From assembly GCF_014898175.1 (NCBI RefSeq), contig NZ_CP062948.1:1302001-1366000 (forward strand): a stretch of DNA of 64,000 nucleotides. The letters are read 5' to 3'. Shown here piece by piece: positions 32,452 to 39,987 of the stretch; positions within the stretch are counted from its first letter, which is position 1, and every line of letters starts with the position of its first letter. The notes under the pieces were generated by a model. It did no database searches. It was not told the origin of the DNA and saw only the letters and a list, made by a program, of their open reading frames with translations. Both the position numbers and the translations under genes were made by a program. The stretch is from Bifidobacterium lemurum (GTDB taxonomy: Bacteria > Actinomycetota > Actinomycetes > Actinomycetales > Bifidobacteriaceae).

Positions 32452-35165
32452 GCGTCGCTCCTTTCAGTACCTTCGTTGGTTCGTGTCTGTCTATCCTCGT
32501 CATCCTGAGCGGAGGCGGAGCCGGAGTCGAAGGATCCCTCCTGCGGGGATTCCTCGACTCCGCCCTCCGGGCTCCGCTCGGAATGACGGGTGGTGGGGTC
32601 GTGTTGCGCGCCTCGCATGGAGCGCGCGGCGGCCGCGCGTCGGCTGGTCCGTGTGTTGCGCCGCCGTTGCGCGAGGGTGGCGCGGATCTCGTCGTCGCTT
32701 AGGTTTCCGAGGGCCATCTGCCGTCGCAGGCTGTCGTGCATGAATTCCACGATCATGAGGAACAGGATGACGATCAGCACCCAGATCGCCCACGTGCCCA
32801 GTACCACCAGTTTCGCGCCCGTGGTCAGGGAGAAGGTGATGGCCAGTATGCCGGGGACCACGAATCCCACGATCAGCGCGCCGTGCTTGAGCCGGGGGTA
32901 CAGGGTGGTGAACCGGGCCGCCCGCGCCTCGATGGCCGCGCGGTACTCGTCATGGTCGGCCAAGGCCTGCACGATCTGCGAGATGCGGTACTCGTGGCCT
33001 TTGAGCAGCGTCGGTTCGCCGTTGAGTATGTCGCTTTCGGCGATCTCGCGCGCGAACAGCCGGTTGAGATTCGCCAGCATCGGACGGACGTACAATCCCA
33101 CGGCGAACGAGAGCGCCGCGAACAGCAGCAGCTTCGCCATGCTGACCGCCCATGTGGTGCCGTAGAAGCCGGCGATGGTCTCGCGGAACGCGTCGATCGC
33201 ATAGGTGAAGGGGAAGAAGGGGTGCAGGTTGCGGAAGAAGTCGGGCATCATCTCGATGGGATACATGCCGCCCGCGCCGGGGATCTGCACGATGATCATC
33301 ACCATGATCAGCGCTTTGCCCACATGCTGGAATGTTGCGGCGAGCATGTAGGCGACGGAGATGTACACCAGCGAGGCGATGACGCCGGTGAGGACGAAGG
33401 CCGCGGCGTTCACCGTCTGCACGCCGATGATCAGGTCGCCCACGGTGGCGATCACCCCCTGCGCGGCGGCGACGATCGCCAGCAGCGCCCACCGGCCCAT
33501 ATACGCCTGCGTGACGGTCAGCCCTTCGATGCCTTCGTCGTCGCTTTCCAGCCGGATCAGCGCCACCAGCATGAACGCGCCGGCCCACAGCGCCAGATTG
33601 GTGAACAGCGGCGCCATGCCGGAGCCGTAGGAGTTCACCGGATAGACGGTTTGGGTGTCGAGCACGGTGGGGGAGAGCATGAAGTCCGCGACGGCGTTGA
33701 CGTCCAGGTCGCCGTCGCCTCCGAACAGTTCGGAAAGCAGGCTGGTGGTGGTCAGCGCGCTGATGTCGGTGATGGTGGTGTTCAGCCGCGTTTCGAGTCC
33801 CGCCAACGAGGTGTCGGTGCGGTCCAGCGCCGTGCGCGCGTTGGTCACGGCCTGGTTCACCTGGTCGAGGATGAGGTCGGCCTGGTCGAGCAGGGTGGAT
33901 TGGCTGGCGATCTGGCCGCCGAGTGTGCCGGCCGCGCCGCCGAGCGTGGTCAGACCGGTGGTGAGCTGGGGCAGCGCGCCGTCCATGAGATTGCGCCGCG
34001 CGGTTTGCGCGTTGGACAGGGTGCTTTGCGCGGACGAGTTGAGATTGTCGGCCAGTTTGCCGGTGTCGCTTGCGGTGGTTCCGAGCGACGTGTTCAACGC
34101 GGAGAGGGAGTCGATGGCCTCGCTGGTGCGTGCGTTCGCCTCGCGCAGCTGGTCGGCGATGTCGGAATACTCGGGGAACGTCGTCTCCAGATCGTCGATG
34201 GTCTGTTCGAGCCGGTCGTTGACGTCCTGCAGGGTGGCCAGCGCGCCGCCCACATGCCCGTTGGCGGTGGTGATGTTGCCGGCGAGCGTGGAGACGGTGC
34301 CGGTGGCTTGGGTGGTGGCTTGCGAGAGCAGGCTGTTGCTTTGGTCGAGCGCCGACGAGGATGTGGAGACGAATCCGTTCAGTGAGGTTTGCGTGGAGGC
34401 GATGAGGCCGGAGACGGTGGTCAGGCTTTGGCTGGCGTCGCTGCCGAGTTGGCGCGCGGATTGCAGCGCCTGCTTGGCGCTTTGGATGTCGTCCGGGGTG
34501 GTGTTGGTCTGTTCGTTGAACGCGGCGATGGATTCGCGGGCCTTGCTGAGATTGTCCACCACCGTGCGCAGCGCGGATACCGTGTTCGAGCTGGCTTCGC
34601 TGGTTGAGGCGGAGACCTGGTCGTCGGCGTCGTTCAGCGCCTGGGTGACGACCTCGCTGACGGTGGAGACGAACGCGGAATTCACCTGCTGGTCCACGGT
34701 GTTGGCCGCGGAATCGGTGACTTTGGGGGCGATGGGGCTGGTTTTCTCGTTGACGTAGTATTCGAGCTCCGGGCGCTCGCCGTCGCCGCTGAACAGCGAG
34801 GCCAGACGCTCGCTGAAATCCTTGGGGATGATGATGGCGGCGTAGCTGTCGCCGGAGCGCACGTCGTCCATGGCCTGTTCGGCGTCGGTGAAACGCCAGC
34901 CGATGTCGTGGTTCTCTTTCAGCTGGTCGACGATCTGGTCGCCGAGATTGATGTCGCCGAGCAGATCGCCGTCGCTTCCGCGGTCGTTGTTGGCCACCGA
35001 GATCTGCAGGCTGGCGGTGTTGCCGTACGGATCCCAGAAGCCGATGATGTTGACCCACGCGTAGAACGAGGGCAGTACGGATAGGCCGAGGATGATCACC
35101 CACGCGGTGGGCACCTTGAGCAGACGCAGGATATCGCGTTTGAGTATGGCGAGGATATTGCCCAC
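32448..35165 (-). CDS. YhgE/Pip-domain membrane protein (first of pair) with repeat-derived C-terminal tail
   Basis: The 905-residue protein has an N-terminal helix (VPTAWVIILGLSVLPSFYAW), an extracytoplasmic YhgE domain (VANNDRGSDGDLLGD), a long coiled-coil-like region and a C-terminal ABC-2-like helix bundle ending near residue 810. The start is GTG 35165 with SD AAGGGG five bases upstream; the frame is open further but only antisense. The last 55 or so residues are unusual. Codons about 859-889 are read through a REP-like repeat (32499-32590) and give the peptide HSERSPEGGVEESPQEGSFD. That tail is probably a repeat insertion at the gene end. It is followed by its paralogue via ATGA. Confidence 0.88.
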   Translation of the reverse strand: MGNILAILKRDILRLLKVPTAWVIILGLSVLPSFYAWVNIIGFWDPYGNTASLQISVANNDRGSDGDLLGDINLGDQIVDQLKENHDIGWRFTDAEQAMDDVRSGDSYAAIIIPKDFSERLASLFSGDGERPELEYYVNEKTSPIAPKVTDSAANTVDQQVNSAFVSTVSEVVTQALNDADDQVSASTSEASSNTVSALRTVVDNLSKARESIAAFNEQTNTTPDDIQSAKQALQSARQLGSDASQSLTTVSGLIASTQTSLNGFVSTSSSALDQSNSLLSQATTQATGTVSTLAGNITTANGHVGGALATLQDVNDRLEQTIDDLETTFPEYSDIADQLREANARTSEAIDSLSALNTSLGTTASDTGKLADNLNSSAQSTLSNAQTARRNLMDGALPQLTTGLTTLGGAAGTLGGQIASQSTLLDQADLILDQVNQAVTNARTALDRTDTSLAGLETRLNTTITDISALTTTSLLSELFGGDGDLDVNAVADFMLSPTVLDTQTVYPVNSYGSGMAPLFTNLALWAGAFMLVALIRLESDDEGIEGLTVTQAYMGRWALLAIVAAAQGVIATVGDLIIGVQTVNAAAFVLTGVIASLVYISVAYMLAATFQHVGKALIMVMIIVQIPGAGGMYPIEMMPDFFRNLHPFFPFTYAIDAFRETIAGFYGTTWAVSMAKLLLFAALSFAVGLYVRPMLANLNRLFAREIAESDILNGEPTLLKGHEYRISQIVQALADHDEYRAAIEARAARFTTLYPRLKHGALIVGFVVPGILAITFSLTTGAKLVVLGTWAIWVLIVILFLMIVEFMHDSLRRQMALGNLSDDEIRATLAQRRRNTRTSRRAAAARSMRGAQHDPTTRHSERSPEGGVEESPQEGSFDSGSASAQDDEDRQTRTNEGTERSDA
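32499..32590. repeat. REP-like inverted repeat pair inside a coding region (copy d)
   Basis: GTCATCCTGAGCGGAGG...GTCGAAGGATCC is followed by the inverse GATTCCTCGACTCCGCC...CTCGGAATGAC. It lies inside the last codons of the first YhgE/Pip gene. Confidence 0.85.
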
Positions 35166-35188
35166 GGATTCCCCTTGATCGACGTGTT

Positions 35189-35245
35189 CGCTACGATGTG
35201 CGTAGCGATACGTTTGCCGTAGCGCTACGCCCCATGTAGCGTACA
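35189..35245. promoter_or_regulatory. Operator cluster upstream of the YhgE/TetR unit
   Basis: CGCTACG-ATGTG-CGTAGCG (35189-35207) is a perfect interrupted palindrome. CGTAGC-GCTACG (35218-35229) is a perfect 12-bp palindrome with the same half-site. TGTAGCGTACA (35235-35245) is a further related site. They lie between the GTG of the leftward unit and the promoter of the two-component system and fit binding by the TetR protein encoded in the unit. Confidence 0.6.
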
Positions 35246-35259
35246 CCACCCCGCCGCCA

Positions 35260-35288
35260 TTGGCCGCGCTGAGGCCGTAAGTTATGAT
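35260..35288 (+). promoter_or_regulatory. Promoter of the LytTR two-component operon
   Basis: TTGGCC (35260-35265), a 17-bp spacer and TATGAT (35283-35288) lie about 40 bases before the response-regulator start. Confidence 0.55.
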
Positions 35289-35330
35289 GGGCTCGGGGCG
35301 TCGAGGCTCCGCCAGGAGGTGATGGAAGCG

Positions 35331-36044
35331 GTGATACAGGTCGCCATCGTCGAAGACGAAACGGAATACGCGCGCACGCTTGAGGACTACCTCACACGCT
35401 ACGGCGAGGAGATCGGCGAACGCTTCGCCGTCACCCGCTTCCCCGACGGCGAGGACATCGTCGCGAACTACCGCACCGCCTACGACATCATCCTTATGGA
35501 CATCGAAATGGCCTCGATGGACGGCATGACCGCCGCCGAACGCATCCGCGAGATCGACCGCGAGGTCGTCATCATGTTCATCACCAACATGGCCCAATAC
35601 GCGATCCAAGGCTATAAAGTGGACGCGCTCGACTACGTGCTCAAACCCATCTCCTACTTCGCGTTCACCCAACGGCTCGGCCGCGCGATCTCCCGCATGC
35701 GCCGCCGCGAGGAGACCTACGTGACCATCACAGCCAAAAACAGCACCAGCCGCGTGCCCGTCTCCTCGATTCTGTGGATCGAAAGCAGCGGCCACCGCCT
35801 CGCCTACCACACCAAGGAGGGCGTGTTCGAATCCACCACCTCATCCATGAAGGAGGTGGAGGAACGACTGCGCGACGAAGGCTTCTTCCGCTGCAACAAA
35901 GGCTATCTCGTCAACCTCGCCCACGTGCGCGGCGTCGAAGACGGCTGTGCGAAGGTCGGCGGCGACCTGGTGATGGTCAGCCGCGCCAAACAGCGCGAAC
36001 TGCTCGACGCGCTCGCCAACTATCTGGGCGCGGTCGCCAAATGA
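35331..36044 (+). CDS. LytTR-family response regulator
   Basis: The 237-residue protein has a receiver domain (VAIVEDETEYARTL, phospho-acceptor Asp in IILMDIEM near residue 56, Lys in DYVLKPISY near 105). A LytTR DNA-binding domain follows (about 130-235: ILWIESSGHRLAYHT, GFFRCNKGYLVNL, VMVSRAKQREL). It is an AgrA/VirR-like regulator that binds direct repeats. I chose GTG 35331, which gives the usual MIQVAIVED start, with AGGAGG 11 bases before; ATG 35322 is too close to the SD. It overlaps the sensor gene by ATGA. Confidence 0.92.
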   Translation: MIQVAIVEDETEYARTLEDYLTRYGEEIGERFAVTRFPDGEDIVANYRTAYDIILMDIEMASMDGMTAAERIREIDREVVIMFITNMAQYAIQGYKVDALDYVLKPISYFAFTQRLGRAISRMRRREETYVTITAKNSTSRVPVSSILWIESSGHRLAYHTKEGVFESTTSSMKEVEERLRDEGFFRCNKGYLVNLAHVRGVEDGCAKVGGDLVMVSRAKQRELLDALANYLGAVAK

Positions 36045-37408
36045 ACAGCGTCGGCGTCATCCCCGATATTCCGAAGATCTACACGGCGCTCGCCGAATGG
36101 CTGTCGTGCATGGTGATCATCGGCCTATGCGTGCGCAAGCCGCCCCGCCCGCGGGACGTGGCGGTGGCCGTGGCCTCGCTTGCGGCGCTGGTTCTGGTGC
36201 AGATCGGCATCGGTGTCGTGCCGTTGGCCCTGTGGCTGCCGGGCATGGCGCTCGCGTTGGGCGTCATGCTGCTGACGATATGGGTGTGCTGCCGCTTCAC
36301 GGCCGTCACCGCCGTCTACTGGCTGATGCGCGCGTTCCTGCTCGCCGAATTCGCCGCGTCCATCGAATGGCAGCTGTACTTCCATATGGTGTCGCGGTAC
36401 GGCTGGAGCCAGGCCGTTTGGGTGCAGGCGCTGATGCTGCTGGTGGTGTATGGCGCCGTGTTCGGTGCGGTGGTGCTGCTGGAGCGGCGGCCCGACCTCG
36501 CCGCGCCCGACGTCACCGGCCATGAGCTGCTCACGGCGGTGATCATCGCGGGCACCACATTCGCGTTGAGCAATCTGAGCTACGTCTCCACCGCCACCCC
36601 GTTCACCAGCACCATCGGCACCGAAGTGTTCAACATCCGCACGCTGGTCGGCTTCGGCGGCGTGGCCTTCATGTACGCCTTCCATATCCAATTGTGCGAG
36701 AACCACGCGCGCAAAGAGCTGGACTCGATCCGCAACCTGCTCGACATGCAATACGCGCAATACCAGCAGTCGAAGGAAAGCGTGGCCGTCATCAACCACA
36801 AATACCACGATCTCAAACACCAGATCGCGGTGTTGCGGCGCGAAAGCGACCCGGACCGGCGCGAGCGTTACCTCGACGACATCGAACAGGGCATCAAAAC
36901 ATACGAGGCGCAATACAAAACCGGCAATGCGGTGCTTGACACCATGCTCACCGCCAAAGGACTGGTGTGCGCGAAGGACGGCATCGAGCTGACCTGCGTG
37001 GCCGACGGCGCATTGCTCGCGCGCGTGAGCGAGATGGATGTCTGCACGATATTCGGCAACGCGCTCGACAACGCCATCGAATACGAGCGGCGCATCGCCG
37101 ACCCCGCCAAGCGCCTGATCCACGTCTCGGTCTCCGAGGCGAACGGTTTCGCGCTCGTGCGCGTGGAGAACTACCTGATGGACGCGGACGCCGGCGTGGG
37201 GCGTGGTGCAGGCGGAGTCGCCGGTGCCACGCGTGCCCTGCCGTCGTCGGCGAACGACGATCTGCCCGCCACCACCAAACGAGACAAGCGCTACCACGGT
37301 TTCGGCCTCAAAAGCGTGCGCCACACCGTCGCCCAGTACGGCGGCACCCTCACCGTCGGCCCCAAAGACCACTGGTTCGAACTCACCGTCCTCCTACCCC
37401 TGCGATAG
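36041..37408 (+). CDS. GHKL-type sensor histidine kinase
   Basis: This 455-residue membrane sensor has six to seven N-terminal helices (about 10-225), a dimerisation region with the phospho-accepting His in INHKYHDLKHQ (about residue 252), and an AgrC-like GHKL ATPase domain (N-box FGNALDNAIEYE near 350; G-box GFGLKSVRHTVAQYGG near 425). It is coupled by ATGA to the LytTR regulator, so the two form one signalling system, possibly peptide- or envelope-stress-responsive. A GH43 gene follows after a REP-like region. Confidence 0.92.
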   Translation: MNSVGVIPDIPKIYTALAEWLSCMVIIGLCVRKPPRPRDVAVAVASLAALVLVQIGIGVVPLALWLPGMALALGVMLLTIWVCCRFTAVTAVYWLMRAFLLAEFAASIEWQLYFHMVSRYGWSQAVWVQALMLLVVYGAVFGAVVLLERRPDLAAPDVTGHELLTAVIIAGTTFALSNLSYVSTATPFTSTIGTEVFNIRTLVGFGGVAFMYAFHIQLCENHARKELDSIRNLLDMQYAQYQQSKESVAVINHKYHDLKHQIAVLRRESDPDRRERYLDDIEQGIKTYEAQYKTGNAVLDTMLTAKGLVCAKDGIELTCVADGALLARVSEMDVCTIFGNALDNAIEYERRIADPAKRLIHVSVSEANGFALVRVENYLMDADAGVGRGAGGVAGATRALPSSANDDLPATTKRDKRYHGFGLKSVRHTVAQYGGTLTVGPKDHWFELTVLLPLR

Positions 37409-37429
37409 CCGTCGGTCGTTTTCTGACGC

Positions 37430-37565
37430 GGGGATCCCTCGACTCCGCTCGGGATGACGAGTGAGGTCCGCCATGTCGGGTGGGTTTTCGGCTGTCCCGG
37501 GCGGAGTCCCTCTCGTCATTCCGGGTGGTCCTCTCGTCATTCCGAGCGGAGTCGAGGAATCTCCC
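37430..37565. repeat. REP-like inverted repeat pair (copy e)
   Basis: GGGGATCCCTCGACTCCGC...GGGATGACG (37430-37460) and its inverse TCGTCATTCCGAGCGGAG...GAGGAATCTCCC (37533-37565) flank a partial third arm (TCGTCATTCCGGGTGG). The region separates the sensor kinase from the GH43 gene. Confidence 0.8.
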
Positions 37566-37680
37566 CACTTCGTTCGTGCAATAAACTTTCCGTTCGTGCA
37601 ACGGGCGTCCATGCCGCGCCCGGCTTTGCGAATATGGTTCCAACATCAATGTGGAGTTTTCGACGACGAAGGAACCTAAC

Positions 37681-39207
37681 GTGAGCAGCCAAGCGTTCAA
37701 CCCCTATCTGCCGGCCGGCGAGTACATCCCCGACGCCGAACCGTACGTGTTCGGCGACCGGGTCTACATCTACGGCTCGCACGACCGCTTCGGCGCTCCG
37801 ATGTTCTGCGTGAACGACTACGTCACCTGGTCCGCCCCGGTAGGCGACCTGAGCGACTGGCGCTACGAGGGCGTGATCTACCGCAAAAACCAGGATCCGA
37901 AGAACCGTCTCGGCCTGCGACTGCTGTTCGCGCCCGACGTGACCGTCGGTCCGGACGGCCGCTACTACCTGTACTACGCCTTCGATTTCATGGGATTGAT
38001 GGGCGTGGCCGTGGCCGACCATCCGGCAGGTCCGTTCGAATTCCACGGCCACGTGCATTACCCCGACGGCACCCTGTGGGGCCGGCGCAAGGGTGACTCC
38101 TTCCCCTTCGACCCCGGCGTGCTGGTGGACGACGACAACCGCGTCTACCTGTACTCCGGCTTCTACACGCCCGTGCCGGCCATCGCGACCGGCGGCCGCG
38201 AACTCGGCTTTGACGGCGGGTACGTGCTCGAACTCGAAGCCGACATGGTCACCATCAAAACGCCGGAGAAGCTGCTGTTCCCCAAGTCGGGGCCGGGATC
38301 CTTCGCCGGGCATGAGTTCTTCGAAGCCAGCTCGATGCGCAAATACGACGACCGCTACTACTTCGTGTACTCGTCCCGACTCAACCACGAACTGTGCTAT
38401 GCGGTCTCCGATCGGCCGACCGAAGGCTTCGAGTTCGGCGGCACGCTGGTCAGCATCGGCGACGTGGGGCTTGAAGGCCATACGGACGAGAAGACCGCCT
38501 CGAACTATACGGGCAACACCCACGGCGGCATGCTGCGCATCGGCGACGACTTCTACACCTTCTACCATCGTCAGACCAACCGCAGCTCCTACGCGCGCCA
38601 GGCCTGCGCGGAGAAGCTGGAGGCCACGCGCGACGAGCGGGGCGTCTGGCGGTTCGCCCAGGCCGAAGTCACCAGCTGCGGTCTCAACGGCGGACCATTG
38701 CGCGGCAAGGGGATCTACGAGGCGTGCATCGCCTGCAACCTGTGGAGCGCGGACGGGGCGGGCCGATACGACGGGTCGAATCCGAAGAAGCGGCTGGCCG
38801 CACATCCCTACTTCACGCAGGACAGGCGCGACGTGAACCCGGCCGCGGCGGGAGCGACACCGGTCGCGAAGCAATACATCGCCAATATGCGCGACGGCGC
38901 GGTCGCCGGATTCAAATACTTCGACGGACTCGACCAAGTCTCGTCGATCTCGGTCACCGTGCGTACCCATAAGGGAGACGGTGCTCGCGGGCCGGCGCAA
39001 GGCGTGATGCGCGTCAGCCTCGACCCGGACGGCGGGCGCGTCATCGCCGAAATCCCCGTGCGGGCGGGCGAATCCGCGGCGGGAGAGGCGTGGGGCGCGC
39101 ATGGCGCTCCGGCCGATCCATCCGCCGTCGGCGACCGGCCGTCCGCCCTGTACTTCACATACCGGGGCGAGGGGTCCATGGATTTCCAGTCGTTCGAACT
39201 CAACTAA
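37681..39207 (+). CDS. Glycoside hydrolase family 43 protein
   Basis: This 508-residue five-bladed propeller glycosidase is probably an arabinofuranosidase or xylosidase. The GH43 triad is visible: Asp base in IPDAEPYVFGDRVYIYGSHD (about residue 17), Asp in LLFAPDVTVGPDG (about 84) and Glu acid in FAGHEFFEASSM (about 216). A C-terminal beta-sandwich domain (about 360-508) follows. No signal peptide is seen, so it is cytosolic. GTG 37681 has SD GAAGGA seven bases upstream; the in-frame ATG at 37651 lacks one. The next gene has a perfect SD right after the stop. Confidence 0.9.
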   Translation: MSSQAFNPYLPAGEYIPDAEPYVFGDRVYIYGSHDRFGAPMFCVNDYVTWSAPVGDLSDWRYEGVIYRKNQDPKNRLGLRLLFAPDVTVGPDGRYYLYYAFDFMGLMGVAVADHPAGPFEFHGHVHYPDGTLWGRRKGDSFPFDPGVLVDDDNRVYLYSGFYTPVPAIATGGRELGFDGGYVLELEADMVTIKTPEKLLFPKSGPGSFAGHEFFEASSMRKYDDRYYFVYSSRLNHELCYAVSDRPTEGFEFGGTLVSIGDVGLEGHTDEKTASNYTGNTHGGMLRIGDDFYTFYHRQTNRSSYARQACAEKLEATRDERGVWRFAQAEVTSCGLNGGPLRGKGIYEACIACNLWSADGAGRYDGSNPKKRLAAHPYFTQDRRDVNPAAAGATPVAKQYIANMRDGAVAGFKYFDGLDQVSSISVTVRTHKGDGARGPAQGVMRVSLDPDGGRVIAEIPVRAGESAAGEAWGAHGAPADPSAVGDRPSALYFTYRGEGSMDFQSFELN

Positions 39208-39220
39208 AGGAGGTGAAACA

Positions 39221-39919
39221 ATGACACAGAACACAGTCGGAATCAACGTTGAGGCCAACGTCGGAGCCAACGTCAACGGCGAAGTCGGCGGCGACTCCGG
39301 CGCGGGCGGCGGCATCGCCATGCAGGGCAACGCCGTCGTGCGCGCGGTCAAAGGCTGGTGGGCGGCGTTCGACGCCAAGCATCACGGACTGGCCGAGTTC
39401 ATCATGTTCTTCATCGTGTGCAACGCGGTGACCGTGCTGCAACTGGTGCTGATGCCGGTGCTCAAATGGGCGTTCGGCTTCACCGCGCTGGTCGACACCA
39501 CGTTCCAAGTGCTCCCCGTCGGGCAGAACATCGACGGCAGCGCCTACTACGTGTTCGACTACGCGGCCGGTTCGATCGCGTCCGGCGGTGGCGGCGGACT
39601 CGCGTACTTCCTCGCCGTGGAGATCGCGATGGCCGTGGCGCAGGTGATCAACTTCATCACCCAGCGCAACGTGACCTTCAAATCCACCGGCAACGTGTGG
39701 AAGGCCGCGGCCTGGTACGTGCTCGCCTACGTGATCATCACGATCGGCGCGGCCGCGCTGCAGGGCCTGTACAAGGCGCCGCTCTACGGCTGGTGCATCG
39801 GCGTGATGGGCTCCGGCACCGGCGCCACGGTCGCCGACCTGGTGACCATGCTCATCAACTGCGCGATCTCGTTCTGGGTCTTCTACCCCATCATGAAGAT
39901 CATCTTCAAACAAAAGTGA
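39221..39919 (+). CDS. GtrA-like membrane protein
   Basis: The 232-residue protein has a glycine/asparagine-rich N-terminus of about 40 residues and four to five membrane helices (from EFIMFFIVCNAVTVLQLVLM to AISFWVFYPIMKIIF). It has the NFITQRNVTFKS segment typical of GtrA-like proteins, which in relatives flip polyprenyl-linked sugars. It is longer than ordinary GtrA (about 130-150 residues) because of the N-terminus and a loop between helices 2 and 3. A near-perfect SD, AAAGGAGGTGA, precedes it. It sits between GH43 and GH3, which suggests envelope-glycan work. Confidence 0.75.
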   Translation: MTQNTVGINVEANVGANVNGEVGGDSGAGGGIAMQGNAVVRAVKGWWAAFDAKHHGLAEFIMFFIVCNAVTVLQLVLMPVLKWAFGFTALVDTTFQVLPVGQNIDGSAYYVFDYAAGSIASGGGGGLAYFLAVEIAMAVAQVINFITQRNVTFKSTGNVWKAAAWYVLAYVIITIGAAALQGLYKAPLYGWCIGVMGSGTGATVADLVTMLINCAISFWVFYPIMKIIFKQK

Positions 39920-39987
39920 CGTTCAACTGATAGGGTGGCGCAGCCGCGACGCCCTCACACCTAGAGAGAAGTCCAAAGGAGGACGAC

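Noticed and set aside
37537..39378. 613-codon minus-strand frame antisense to GH43
   Set aside because: Composition of a shadow frame; GH43 on the plus strand has all catalytic motifs.
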